In this document: in pieces, positions 12,701 to 23,659 of the stretch
Layout: each line of letters begins with the position of its first letter
Numbering within the stretch: the first letter of the stretch is position 1
DNA from: Tamarix chinensis
Taxonomy: Eukaryota; Streptophyta; Magnoliopsida; Caryophyllales; Tamaricaceae
Length of the DNA stretch: 64,000 nucleotides
Assembly: GCA_030549775.1 (NCBI GenBank)
Contig: CM060181.1
Span: 32,338,753-32,402,752, forward strand
Direction: 5' to 3'
Translations under genes and position numbers: made by a program
Notes under the pieces: model-generated
Databases searched by the model: none
What the model was told of the DNA's origin: nothing
What the model saw: only the letters and a program-made list of their open reading frames with translations

Positions 12701-13250
12701 AAATTCAAAACCTTATATCTTCAAAGTCTGCAATAAAAAAAATCCAAAATCAATATTAAACCAAAAAAGTAATAATCCACAATTAACTCCAAGAGAGAGA
12801 ATTCAAAAAAACCTGTACAACGCCAGCAAACGATTGGCTCCATCCATGGGAAAGAGACAGCGGTACAATGGCAACAGACATGACAACCCGATCGGCATTA
12901 CAAAGAGCCAAAGCTAAAGCAAGCATTATCACTACTTTCACTCTCTCGGAAGTGATAAACTCAAAGAAACTCGGCGCCTCCACTCCCTCTTCCCCTGGCA
13001 CTGGCCACTTAGCATCATTCGACGAAGTCCTAACTGGACTGGTTTGAGTACCGAAACGACCATTTCGAAGCTTGAATTTCGAGGAATTTAGGAGGTAAAC
13101 GTTTCGGAAGGAAATAGTGGTGTACGGTGAGCTCAAACAAGATGTCAATTGAGAAGGTGATAAGTTTGAATCAAAGATTTTCCGACAGTGATTATTGGAA
13201 ATTGACGGAAATTGACGAATTGGGTTGCGTAAGGTTAGTGAAGCGCTCAT
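9703..13250 (-). CDS. PHT4: PHT4/ANTR-family plastid anion (phosphate) transporter, 8 exons
   Basis: This is a major facilitator superfamily transporter of the plant PHT4 (ANTR, SLC17-like) family, whose members move inorganic phosphate, mostly across plastid membranes. Exons on the minus strand: 12813-13250, 11862-12088, 11349-11706, 11028-11072, 10791-10937, 10214-10351, 10079-10112 and 9703-9887. All junctions are GT..AG and sum to 1572 bases (523 residues plus stop), continuous in frame. Residues 1-90 are rich in Ser, Thr, Asn and Arg with few acidic residues, fitting a chloroplast transit peptide. Then come NADRVVMSVAIVPLSL, the MFS motif G-x3-D-x2-G-x-K (ALVDYYGGKKV), EGVALPCMNNMVSRWF, GIAMAGFQLG, HSWGFFVILSWMPIYF, QAAWFSAVPW, GFIGPGIALMG and a C-terminal GTVGAGFFVELVGSF. 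Length and about 12 membrane segments fit the family. The start is the first ATG of the exon-1 frame. The final codons GGT-TAG overlap a good donor (CAG|GTTAGT), so an extra short 3' exon is conceivable. The PHT4 subtype (1, 2, 3 or 5) was not resolved. Confidence 0.93.
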
Positions 13251-13990
13251 TGTGCGTGCGGATTGCGGTAGGTTGGGGAAAACAGAGGGAAAGATGAAGT
13301 TTATTGAGCTGGCGAGGCCACCGAGGACTATGCGGTTTGTCCTTAATTGGTTTTCAAATGCAAATAAAACGTTTCTGCTTAGTGCTTATGCGTCAATTTG
13401 TACATACACTGGCCCCCGCGGGCTCCGACAGACAAGACCAGAGCCGACATTTGGGGCCGCGAAAGAAAAATGCACAGGCCCAATCTTCCAAAGAATAGAG
13501 GCTCCAAATATCGATAAATATGTATATATTGTATCAAATAAAAATATTAAACGAGAGCAGCTAGCTCATATAATATCAACGATTCAACGGTGTAATATTT
13601 AAAATAAATGAATAAATAAAGTGAGTAAACTATTATAAAGTAAGGCCTTTCAAATATATATATATATATATTAAGTAAATAATATATATATATATATTAA
13701 GTAAATAATAAAAGATAGTAGTTTAGTTAGTACAGTATATTAAATTAATGATATTTAAGTCATCAATTTAATTTTTACCATTAATAATTTTAAGTAATGC
13801 CATGATAATATTTTTACTTTTACATTTTAAATAATATATGGTTTGAATTTTTATCCACCAATGACACCTATAATTTAAGGTCAATCCTGGACAAGACACT
13901 ATTTTTCAATCCTGTCAATACAAAATTAAAGCACTATAACAATAAAGGAATAACATTCTTCTTCTTTAAATGATAATAAACAATAAAGAT
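13251..13990. other. Upstream region of the transporter gene
   Basis: Bases 13251-13500 are relatively GC-rich and probably hold the 5' leader and proximal promoter of the minus-strand transporter. No TATA box at a convincing distance was identified. A plus-strand open frame at 13225-13602 is antisense to exon 1 and upstream sequence and is not a credible gene. From 13600 the sequence becomes AT-rich. Confidence 0.4.
13648..13709. repeat. (TA)n microsatellite, locally duplicated
   Basis: Two TA runs, each followed by TTAAGTAAATAAT, sit side by side at about 13651-13682 and 13683-13709. This indicates a local slippage duplication. Confidence 0.85.
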
Positions 13991-14597
13991 TTATTACAAA
14001 TAATGGATTTGTTTATGAAATTCAATAATTGATGAATCAATACGATTTGAAAAAAATAAATAATTTATTTAGTTAACAAAAAATATATTAAATTAGATAT
14101 CTAATCCAATAAATAAAAATAATAGTCTATTTGAAAAAGTATATATTTTTGTGATATTTAGAAACTCAAATATAGATAATAAGACAAGATAGGGGAATAT
14201 CTCTCATTCATTTATAAATCACCATATGATATAGTTATTTATCAATCCAATATTATTAAGCTTAAGGGGTGACGACACAAAGAATAAATATCTGCTCATA
14301 AAACTTTGGAACATGCTCTTTTCTTTAAGTTACTCTCTTGGTTACTCATTATGCTAGTTTACTATGAAGAGTAGGGACATTCCCCTGTCCTTAACCACAA
14401 AGTATTCCCTCCACCCTCCATTATACTCTCCCTTGGTCATATCTCTATAAATATCAAGCATTGTACTCATTTTAGAGGGACTCAATCATTAATAGAAATT
14501 CTTATTTTAGCTCTCTCCTCTCTCCTCTAAGATTTCTCTTCGACATTATTTGATTACTTAAGATTTCCTCTCGGTTCATAAAACATCAATAATAATA

Positions 14598-14621
14598 GGC
14601 ATCATTTGTGGGAATTCTAAA
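14598..14621 (+). other. Candidate primer-binding site of a gypsy element
   Basis: GGCATCATTTGTGGGAA follows a CT-rich LTR-like stretch (14400-14590 with CTCTATAAATAT at about 14442-14453) and resembles the GGCGCCGTTTGTGGGAA signature found after the 5' LTR of Tat-like gypsy elements. It sits just before the ATG-starting gag frame at 14632. The LTR start was not determined. Confidence 0.5.
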
Positions 14622-14631
14622 TAAAAAGCTA

Positions 14632-16260
14632 TGTCTCTTGTCCAACCTTCATACATACCTGCTCTTAGTATTAGTAACCCTTTAAGAGAAAATAATCTAG
14701 TAATTTCTTCTCAACTTCAAGCTATAAACACTAAACTTCGAGCATCCATCATAAGATGGTCTTATACATGTTAGCTTCGTTAGTACATACCCTCATTCAG
14801 CTTCAAAATATTTTAACATCATCATGAAACGACCCCACAACCCATCCCACAAGAGATTTTGATATAATTTTTATACTAGGCCTTAGAGATTCCAAAATGA
14901 GAACAAATAACTAAGCTATGTAATGCCATCGTCTAAGATGAGGAACTCAAATTAATGGAAGATGCACAACTAAAGATAATAAGAAAAGGTCGATAATGGC
15001 TATCTTTAATCCCTCCTAGACAAGACAGGAGAGAAAGATGTTCAAGTCAAAGAAGGGAACATGATGGCCAACGGACCAATAAGGATGATGAAGAATATCT
15101 TGCATGTGATGTTTGATGGACGGTTAGAGTTTCTATCAGCAACATAGATAATGGTTGTCAAACCAATAAAGACAAAGATGATTCTATTTCTAGGTAATAG
15201 ACTAAAAAGTCTAATAAGATTTATAAGTTAATTGGAAGAAAAAGAATCTACAGACGGTTATAATTGGAAAACACCCTTCAGTAAGGACATATGTCAAGCA
15301 CCAACACATAGAATAAGAATTTCAACTTTTAAATCATTCAGTGGTTTTTTAGATCTAGAAGACCACTTGAATGTATTTAGGAATACAATGTTATTAGCTT
15401 GAGCATGAGAAAAAAACCTTATGTAAGGCATTTACAAGAACTTTTAAGGGATCCGCATTGATGTGGTTTAGCAAACTCAAGGTTTAATTAATAAGCTCTT
15501 TTTCTTAACTTGTGAAGAGTTTTATAGAACAATTTGATGCATGTTGACAACCTAAAAAAGACTCATCCTCCTTGATGGGTTTCTCCTGGAGGCCACTAAA
15601 GTCCATTCAATTTTTAGATTTGAGAAGGAATTCTGACAAATAGATGGGTTGGAAAACTGCATTACCAAATCTTCTCTACTTAGATGATTAAAAAATAAAT
15701 ATATGCTTGAGAATTTGTACCTGGCTAAGCATAAGTCATATACCTCATTGAAAAAATATGTACAAGAGATGATAAATGCCAAGGAAATAGCCAAGGAGAT
15801 ATCGATAATGGCCAAAAAAGTAGATACTTCCTTAATGCTAAGGCATAGGGAAAACAGGGGATATACATGAAGGAAGAAATCCATGTGACATTAAGTTCAA
15901 TGACACAACTGATTACACGACGCCCATCAATGCTGAGATTTGACAAATATATACCTCTAGTGGCTAGGCTAGAGAACATATATAATGTTGAAAATGGTTG
16001 ACAAAAGTTTCCATGACCATTTCCTATATGTGCGGAAATGAAGCATAGGAACCTTGACAAATGGAACGTATATCATGAAGAATATGGGCATAGCACTAAG
16101 GGGTGTAAGACCTTAAAAGATGTAGTTGAAAATCTTGTTTGCAAAGGTCATTTGAAATACCATGTACAAATGCCCGTGGTAAGGCAAGATATGGGGACAA
16201 CTCAAAAATTACCTCAATCATCTCAAGCTAAGGGACCCTAGAAAATAATATGCACTATCA
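14632..16260 (+). pseudogene. Ty3/gypsy gag remnant (Tat-like organisation)
   Basis: The frame opens at 14632 with MSLVQPSYIPALSISNPLRE. Around 15330-15480 a gag core is legible with frameshifts: FKSFSGFLDLEDHLNVFRN, then a stretch matching the usual ..AFTRTLKG.A..WF..L. At 16038-16241, MKHRNLDKWNVYHEEYGHST followed by KGCKTLKDVVENLVCKGHLK matches the K-x-C-x-(F/Y)H-x2-(H/Y)GH-x4-C-x2-L-K-x2-(I/V)E zinc-knuckle-like block of Tat/Athila-type gag. Multiple stops make it non-functional. Confidence 0.65.
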
Positions 16261-16311
16261 CTGAAGGATATTCCTTAGCCAAGGCAAGAAATACACCTTG
16301 GAAAGCATATG

Positions 16312-16598
16312 TGTAACACCCCAGGGGCTACCTTGGAGCGCTTTGGGATTGATCGGCTGACCCCACAGATCAACACGAGTCATTTCAACGCGCTTTGTCC
16401 TCACTCACGCATTTCTCAAGAAATTTTCAGAAAATTTCTGAAACTTCCCAAGAGGGTTACCTATCCTAAAATTACTCCACAACCAGCACGCTTAACTGTG
16501 GAGTTCTTAGGATGGAATCACCAAAAGGATGGTATAACATGTTGATATAAATAGCCAAATCAATCCTTATAACACTTCGCTCAATCTGGGGTATTACA
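16312..16598 (-). mobile_element. Cassandra-type TRIM solo LTR with 5S rRNA-like core
   Basis: The 287-bp unit starts TGTAACACCCC and ends GGGGTATTACA as read on the plus strand, and is flanked on both sides by the 5-bp target duplication ATATG (16307-16311 and 16599-16603). Its reverse complement carries a 5S rRNA-like stretch at 16443-16534, including AACTCCACAGTTAAGCGTGC (compare AACTCCGAAGTTAAGCGTGC of plant 5S) and CTCTTGGGAAGT. This is the defining trait of Cassandra terminal-repeat retrotransposons in miniature, whose LTRs carry 5S-derived polymerase III promoter sequence. Only one LTR with its own duplication is present, so it is a solo LTR from recombination. It interrupts the gypsy gag-protease remnant. 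Confidence 0.88.
16443..16534 (-). ncRNA. 5S rRNA-derived segment inside the Cassandra LTR
   Basis: On the minus strand the stretch aligns by eye with the 5S rRNA internal region. It contains GAACTCC, GTTAAGCGTGCT (box A/intermediate element area), then a diverged middle, then GGATAGGTAACC and CTTGGGAAGT (compare GGATGGGTGACC and CTGGGAAGT, box C area). It is not a real 5S gene because the ends and several core positions differ. Whether the promoter still works is unknown. Confidence 0.75.
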
Positions 16599-16603
16599 AT
16601 ATG

Positions 16604-17530
16604 TCAGAGGGGCTAATTTCCACAAGAAGACCAAAAGAGGCTGAAAATAGACAATTGGAAAGTTAGCTTTACATTAAGAGATGAGGGGCCTAGTAGGGCT
16701 AAAAATCATAATGATCCCTTAGTAATTGAAGTGTGAATTGTTACTTATGTAATGAAATAGGTTCTCATGGATATGGGCAATTCAATAGATGTTTTATTTA
16801 AAGAAGCTTATACACAGTTGGAGCGGCCACAGAATTGATTAATAGAAAAAGTAAAACCCTTGGTGGGATTCACATGCAGTATCATAAAATCTAGAGGGAT
16901 GGTGGATTTTACTATAAAGGTTGGCCAACTTGGGGCATTGAAAATTTTACAAGAAAAAGTTTTTGTAGTTGCTTGTTCATTGGTATATAACATGATATTA
17001 GGTCGGTCAACCCTTGATAAACTCTAGCCATGCATCTTTATGCCCTAATTGATGATGAGATTCCTAGTTAACAAAGGATGGGGGGAGGTCTACGATGATT
17101 ATGGAATGGCTAGACAATGTTACACTATTGAAGTAAAGGATGCCCTCGGGAAGTCATACACTAAGAAGCCATAAGAAAGTTTGATTTTGGAAGATATAAA
17201 TATACCTAGAGAAGGTGTACATTTGCCTATAGAGGCCAAATAAGTGAAACTAGGAGATGTAGATTATAAAGTAAATGATAGGAAAAGACATTAGTGACAC
17301 TGATAAAGAAGAGCTATGGGCTTTTCTCACAAATAACAAAGATGTCTTTTCTTGTAAAGTATTAGATTTAGAGGGAACCCCCTTTGAAATCATCGAGCAT
17401 CGCTTATACATAAAGGAGGAATTTAAGCTAGTGAATCAAAAAACAAAAACAAAAGAGAGTTCTTGGATTAGAAAAAAAATATATACAGCAATTAGAGAAG
17501 TTCATACTTCATTTGGGAAGTGAAATATAC
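16604..17530 (+). pseudogene. Ty3/gypsy protease and reverse transcriptase N-terminus remnant
   Basis: After the Cassandra insertion the same gypsy element resumes. 16740-17110 reads, with stops, as the gypsy aspartic protease tail (...KTLGGIHMQ..., FVVACSLVYNMILGRSTL-like, then HLYALIDDEIPS). 17275-17440 contains DISDTDKEELWAFLTNNKDV followed by FSCKVLDLEGTPFEIIEHRL, the standard N-terminal lead-in of gypsy reverse transcriptase. The rest of pol is absent; the sequence switches to a minus-strand element at about 17540. Confidence 0.6.
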
Positions 17531-17539
17531 TGACTAGAT

Positions 17540-18640
17540 AGTGGTAATGACATACTATTAGTGCCTCGATAGTCTCACCTTAGATGATCTTGACCATAAA
17601 ATTGACACATGAAGCACCTAAACTATCTCATAAATATGCTCTGACCACCCATCTAACCTTAGTGTCAAAACTCACCACCTTGAGACTAGACCAAAATTCC
17701 GTTGCTGGAACCCTAGAGGTCCACCTCCTCGAAAATGTATCTTACCTTTAGAACCCTATTTCTCTATCTCCCTCTTACCCAAAATGGAAGCCTGCAATTG
17801 TAACATAATAGTGGTGATAGACACCCCCTCGTACAAGATATCCAAGTCTTGGAAGACCACTACACCCATCATATTAGGAATGTTGAAATGGATCCCCATC
17901 TTAAACTAGTAGACTACTGTCAACTCACTGACCGCTATGCCTGGTGTAAACATTAGTAGCTTGATTAACCGGGCACGGTATTACCTCACCATCATATCTC
18001 CCTAGGCCAGTTGCATGAAATCCTTCAACTTATCCTTCTTAAGACTCTCCAGATATAACTTAGTATGGATCATCATTTTAAAGTCCTCCTAGGATATCAT
18101 CGATCCTCCTTGCTCATGATGACCTACCCATCAGGTGTTGGTAGCTCTTTAGATAAAGAAGGATCAAGCAAATGGACAATTAATTGACTCATATGTCTTG
18201 TCCGTATCCCAAATCCATCCCTCTAGAAAAACTAGGTCCTTGTCACTACAATAGATTGATGGTTGATGTCTGGTTACCCTTTAAAGCTGTTTATTTTTGA
18301 TACCCTCATGTGGGTAATGCGAAGGTGGTGGTGGAGGCTAAGGTGATGGCGGAAAATGTCTAAAGAACTCGATGAATGCCTCAAAAGCCTCCTCTAGATG
18401 GTTAACATGACTGTTAAGGGCCATGGGAGGTGGTTGCAAGATAGAAAACATGTTAGTCATTCCTAGATTAGTAGCACATATTACACATAAGCACATTCAA
18501 AAAGTTTCCTAGGCTAGTCATTATCGATTCCTTATAAGTTAATTTGGGTTTTCTAAGAATCAAGTTTTTCAAAATATGAAATAGATAGATAAAATCAAAT
18601 AAGGCATAATTTGAAAACTAAAATTTAAAAATCAAACAAC
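17540..18640 (-). pseudogene. Ty3/gypsy gag remnant on the minus strand
   Basis: The conceptual minus translation reads from 18480 leftwards. A leader with NHLEEAFEAFIEFFRHFPPS is followed near 18100-17980 by FKMMIHTKLYLESLKKDKLK and a QLA.GDMMVR.Y.A.L..LL stretch matching the plant gypsy gag core (..F..LKQG.M.V.EY...F..L..). It ends near 17540. Numerous stops occur. It lies just left of a primer-binding site and LTR, so it is the 5' part of an element running right to left. Confidence 0.65.
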
Positions 18641-18643
18641 AAA

Positions 18644-18657
18644 GCTCTAATATCAAG
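18644..18657 (-). other. Primer-binding site (initiator tRNA-Met type)
   Basis: Read on the minus strand, ACTTGATATTAGAGC directly follows the LTR end TGTTACAA. It matches the usual TTGGTATCAGAGC primer site with a few substitutions. It fixes the orientation of the element as minus and the LTR boundary at 18659. Confidence 0.7.
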
Positions 18658-18658
18658 T

Positions 18659-20075
18659 TGTAACACCCCAAATTTTACTAATGAAATTTTTTATTTTACA
18701 ACGGAAGCATATTACCAAAATAGTTGGGTATTACTACCATAATTGATACAAGTCTAGCTTACCAAACCATTCTTATGTTAATCACAAGGCACAATAGTTA
18801 TAATGTAAAATATAATAAATAGAAAATGAGATAAACTTCATAAACATGAATACAAGTTGGAAATTAACTCTTATTACAATAACCAAAATATAGATATCGG
18901 GATACCATGGATATAAGAGTCTAAAAAAGTATCTAGATAAAATATCATTTGGATAACATGACTCTAAGCCCAAAAGCCCTAATACATAAATTATTTCCAT
19001 CCCCACACAAAGCATCATAAGCTGCAAAATCATCCGGTAGGTCCTCATTGACTTATACATAGATATCTGGGTTTGTCGCTCATAAGAATGAGCAGCACCC
19101 ATGAAAAGGATGATCACAACTCTACGTACTAAGCAAGGTGACCATACAATCGTGTAATGGGGTATAAATAAAATAAGCATATACTTGATATACATAAAAA
19201 AAATAAGGTAGTTACTGATTTAGGTCTCATTATTAGATATAATATGATCCATTATTTTACTTATGTTGAGTTCAGGGACCCCACTATTCTTAAATCAATG
19301 GAACAATATAAAGCACATCTTAGGGACAACACATCTGAACTAATATTATCGTCTAATGGAATGGACTAATTGACCCAAAACCTCTCAAAGTCAAATGCAC
19401 CTAAGCCACTATTAATAAACTGATGGAATGGTCTAGAGCACCTCTAAAGGACAATACATTTAAACTACTATTATCATCTGGTAGAATGGACACAACACCT
19501 AGCTCCTGAATCACATAACCTTTCACTTTAAATGATTAATATCATATCCATTAGTACTTATCTCTAAATCATATTCTCATTCACATTGATTATAAGGCCC
19601 ATAATCTATTGGAATAGACTGATGTTTCTCTTAGGGAAAAATACCCTTGAACCACTATTATTATTCTATGGAATAGAAATATATAAACACTTCAACCCAA
19701 CTCATGTGAATTTTCACTTTAAATGATTATTAAGTGTTCATTATATTTGAGGTCATTTTACAAGACTCATACAAATATGCCCATCATAAAATTGGTAAAT
19801 ACGTAAACACAACCACATAATTATCAAGCCATACTCAAGTAATAGGCCCATTATTATGAAAATATTCTGAATATAATTTTTAGCACACTTTTCTTCAATT
19901 TCTTCTATAAAAATCACTAAAATTTTATTTTAAACCTTGATGGACCAAAATACCCCTTGTGCATCAAAACCTCAAAACATCATATTATATAACTTTTATT
20001 TTATGTAAATACATCATTTAATCTCATTGCATATAAAATATTAAATAATACCCTCAAAACTTATCAGGTTAAGAT
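18659..20075 (-). mobile_element. 5' LTR (partial) of the minus-strand gypsy element
   Basis: The left edge TGTAACACCCCAAA is the LTR 3' terminus on the minus strand, next to the primer site. Inside are GAGCAGCACCCAT and CTACGTACTAAGCAAGGTGACC, which recur at 27466-27525 in another long LTR, and degenerate repeats around CCACTATTA...GGTGGA-like hairpins at 19290-19690. The LTR is probably cut at its right edge by the next element at 20076. Confidence 0.6.
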
Positions 20076-21739
20076 TGTAACACCCCCAATTTTTGAACAA
20101 AAAAGCTTCGTTTTCGAGATAATACGAAAGCATTTGAAATAAAAAAAATTGAGGAATGTTACCACCACATCAACCATGATAGAGGTATGGTCATCGCCTA
20201 ACCCATGCCTAATACAATGTAAAATGGAACAAAGGAACAAAAGAATTCATGCTTATAGTATTGTTGTGACAATACAAGATAACAACTACTAGTGCAATAT
20301 TATAGATAGAATGAACTAGATAGTTTTACAAAATCAAATACAAGAAATAGAGCCAAGAGTTTAAATAACCATAGATACAAAAACATCTAAACGTATTGGG
20401 CAAACTACTAGTAACCGGTTAGCTTAGCTCTTAGGCATGGATATAAACCTCTAACCCCAAGCAATAGCTTGCTAATTTTTAGCATACTCTAACTAAGAGT
20501 CGTAACCCTGTAGATAGTCCTATACTTTTTAAACCAAAAGCTGGATCATCACATTGACCACACAAGTGTAGTATTAGTATGGTGAAGTACTAATAAAACA
20601 TACTACCTAAAACATGGTAAGGCTCATGTAGCATATTGAAGTCACATAACAAGATGTTGACATCATAACGGTACAACTCAAGAACAACATGGCATGCTTG
20701 CATTGAATTCATGGAAGTATAGAAATATAATAATACATGTAATTCATACAATATAAACCATATTAGAATTCCTCCTTTAGTGACCACAAAATTTACGGTT
20801 AGTAAGATATTTCGTTTAATCACACCCACTTCTCCACCATGAATAAAAGTCATGGTAATACAAATAATCACAATGGGATACCACACCCATCACACAAGGT
20901 GAGAATACATCTAAGGGGTTTTCTTCGGGGATACCACACCTACCACACATTGATTGCACCTGCCACAAATCTGGATACCATACCTACCACATGTGGTCAA
21001 AATACACCAAAGGGGCTTGTACTGGGATACCTCATCCACTAAACATCAAATATCTCCTCCATGAGGGCTAAAAAATTAGGATACCACACCTGCTTAAAAA
21101 ATGGACAATACGAAGTGTCAGAGGGCTTGTACTGAGATAGCTTATACACTCGAGCTAGACACCAATGCCATACTAGCTTACCACAATATAATCTTATACC
21201 TCAAAGATATGCGCATGCCCCCTATCAATCATGACTTGGCAGAGAAGGAAATATGTATTGAGTGAAAAATATAACTAAGGGTGACTCATGCACTAACTCC
21301 TAACAGCTACCTTGAGAGTCGAAGAAAAAGGATCGAATAAAATCTTAAACCGTTAATTTATATTACAAGTGATATCACAAATCACAACAAAGTCCACATA
21401 TAACCAAATTAGGTGTTTCCATTTGATAACACCAAACAAAATTAAAATCCATTATTAAACCAAACTGGTGTTTCCAAGTAATAACACCAAACACATCACA
21501 AGGCATTAAGGCCACCATTTGAGTGTTTGGAGATGACACCGAACTCATTCACAGGTCATAAAAGCCACCAATTGGGTGTTTAGAGATGATACCAAACTTA
21601 ACCAAAAATCAAGTCTCAAATACCATAAGAGTGGTTCATATTAAATCAGTTTAATCATAATTGAAATCATAATTAAAATGTTGTAAATATATGGAAGTAT
21701 CATCACAAAACCCAAGAGAAACACAACAAATAACAACAA

Positions 21740-22210
21740 ATCAGTTAACTTTCAATAGAACTAGTTTATCAGTCCTTCAAACCAGTTAACTGGTATAGTT
21801 GTACCAGACCTAGACCAAAACAACACTTGAGAATAAGTCGATTGGTTGGCCTCACTAATCGATTGTTCATGTGAACTAGTCAACTAGTTTGGTCCAATCG
21901 ATTGATGGTTCTAAGTAACAAACAACTGATTTTAGCTTGTATAGAAATCAACTGATGGGTTTGACCAACCGATCGAATGGTCATAGTAACCACTCAACTT
22001 GTTTGGTCCAACCAGTTAATGGGTCTAAGCAGAGACAAAAACATTTTGGTCTATAGGGATACCAGTTGATGGGCTGTTCATCAAAACCAGTTAATTGGTT
22101 TACCAAACCAATTGGCTGATCTTATAACCAACTGATCTAAAACTCCAAACCATTTGACTACTTGTAAAACCAATCGATGAGTTCGAGGAATTGATCTACT
22201 AGTTTGGGTA
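21740..22210. repeat. Field of palindromic AACCAGTTAACTGG / AATCGATTGG words
   Basis: Many near-palindromic 8-12 base words (ACCAGTTAACTGGT, CCAATCGATTGATGG, AACCGATCG, AACTAGTCAACTAGTT) recur with a rough 25-40 base spacing. A smaller cluster of the same words lies at 23440-23550. The pattern is internal to the long LTR. Confidence 0.7.
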
Positions 22211-23191
22211 AAACGCTACCCAGACTTGCAAAACACTCACATAAATTTACCATACTTTACCCTATTAATCCTACCATGCTTCTATGTTAAAACACACATA
22301 AAAATACATTGTGTACACATAAAATCACATAGAAACATGGTAGTGTACATACTTAAACAAATCATGTCAAACAACCCATTTTATGCTTAAAATAAGATAA
22401 TTCCAACCAAAAACTTGGGAAGAATTATACCACATGATCATACCATGGAACATAATTAGATCATACTCATATAAGCACCAAACACATGTAACCCCAATAT
22501 ACCGTGGAAACCTAATTATGTTAAAGACAAGAATGTCTTACCTTAAAGTAATTCTTCCAGTACAAGACTCCTACTTAATGGATTATCTAGTAGAATTTTG
22601 ATTCCTAAGATAATAAATGTAAAAACCATTAAAATCGTCTTTGAAAAATTCATTAAAACCTAAGAAAACTAAGAAGAAGAGGAAAGATACTAAACACAAT
22701 CTTTGACTCAAAAATAGGGTGTCAAAGGAGAGTTGGAATCTCTAACCTTTCTTAGCCTTAAATTTTCTTGCTTAAGGAAACCACAATATAACTAAAAGCA
22801 AGATTTGAAGAAGGGAAAGGAACACAATTCTTGCACAATGAAAGGAGAAAATTAGAGAAAGCCTCTATCTTTCTTAGCAGAGGAAAGAAGAGGGAAAAAT
22901 AGAGGGTGGTCAACGCTTAAGGAAATTTCCAAAAGGAGAAGGGAGTAGAGAGAAAGAACACATGTGAGGATTGAGAATGGATAAGAAATGAGGAGTATAG
23001 AGGCAATGCTAGTTGAGATTCCCAAGAGAAAGGGGGATGAGACTGGTGAGGTTGAGTGCGGGCAAGCCAAGAAGTGAGGGCTGACTTGATGAGGGTGGTG
23101 CAGGATTGAGTGGAGTAAGAAATGGGCATGGTAGTGGGTTGGCAAGTTTGAGAATGGTGCACAATGTCAATTTCATAGCTTCATCTACTTG

Positions 23192-23212
23192 AAGAGAGAG
23201 AGAGAGAGAGAG
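23192..23212. repeat. (GA)n microsatellite
   Basis: A run of ten GA units lies in a GA-rich stretch of the long LTR. Confidence 0.9.
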
Positions 23213-23659
23213 GTGAGGGAGTAGAAAAGGATGAAGCTTTCCTCAAAAGTGCCTTTTTTTTAATAGAAAATTTAGCTAATTATAATTATGTAATGATCTA
23301 AATAATATAAAAAATAATCCCAGAGTACTAAAATATGCTTATTAGCACAATTAGACTCAAATAAGAAGTTTTCATAGTCATTAGAGTGAATTTTGTATCA
23401 AAATTAGAAATAGATCTGAAATTGCAGGACAACTAATTAATTGGTTTGGGCAAACTAGTCAAGTGGTTTATCGAGAACAAAAATGTTAATTTTTCCAGTG
23501 CACCAGTTAATCAGTTATATAAACTAGTAGGTCAGTACACCTAAAATTCACATTTTTACTAGAATTTCAAGTCCATTTCAAATCTAAAACTCATTTATTT
23601 TATATAAACATAATTCTAAATATAACTTGAAGGATTTTAGGATGGAGTATGACAAAACT

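Larger units (their letters stand above)
20076..23654 (-). mobile_element. Very long gypsy LTR (3' LTR of a chromovirus)
   Basis: The unit begins TGTAACACCCCC (20076) and ends ATGACA (23654) on the plus strand, that is TG..CA on the minus strand. To its right lies a conceptual gypsy C-terminus and a polypurine-like stretch, then chromodomain and integrase remnants in the same orientation. At about 3.58 kb it is long for a plant LTR. It contains three internal repeat fields: ATACCACACC units (20880-21080), GGTGTTT..AACACC hairpins (21410-21600) and ACCAGTTAACTGGT/AATCGATTGG words (21740-22210). A GA-rich block and an AT-rich block follow. No second copy of the full LTR is in the window. Confidence 0.55.

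Noticed and set aside
13225..13602. 125-codon plus-strand open frame over the transporter start
   Set aside because: It is antisense to exon 1 and the 5' flank, has no recognisable domain, and the minus-strand gene explains the composition.
16443..16534. A genuine 5S rRNA gene
   Set aside because: It lies inside a TG..CA unit with a 5-bp duplication, has diverged core positions and lacks both gene ends; Cassandra explains it.
18782..19195. 137-codon minus-strand open frame
   Set aside because: It lies inside the gypsy LTR, has no recognisable motif, and relatives of the same LTR sequence at 27466-27525 do not keep the frame.
22852..23162. Overlapping 81-97 codon minus frames
   Set aside because: Both arise from the GA-rich block of the long LTR; composition is Ser/Pro/Leu-rich with no motif.
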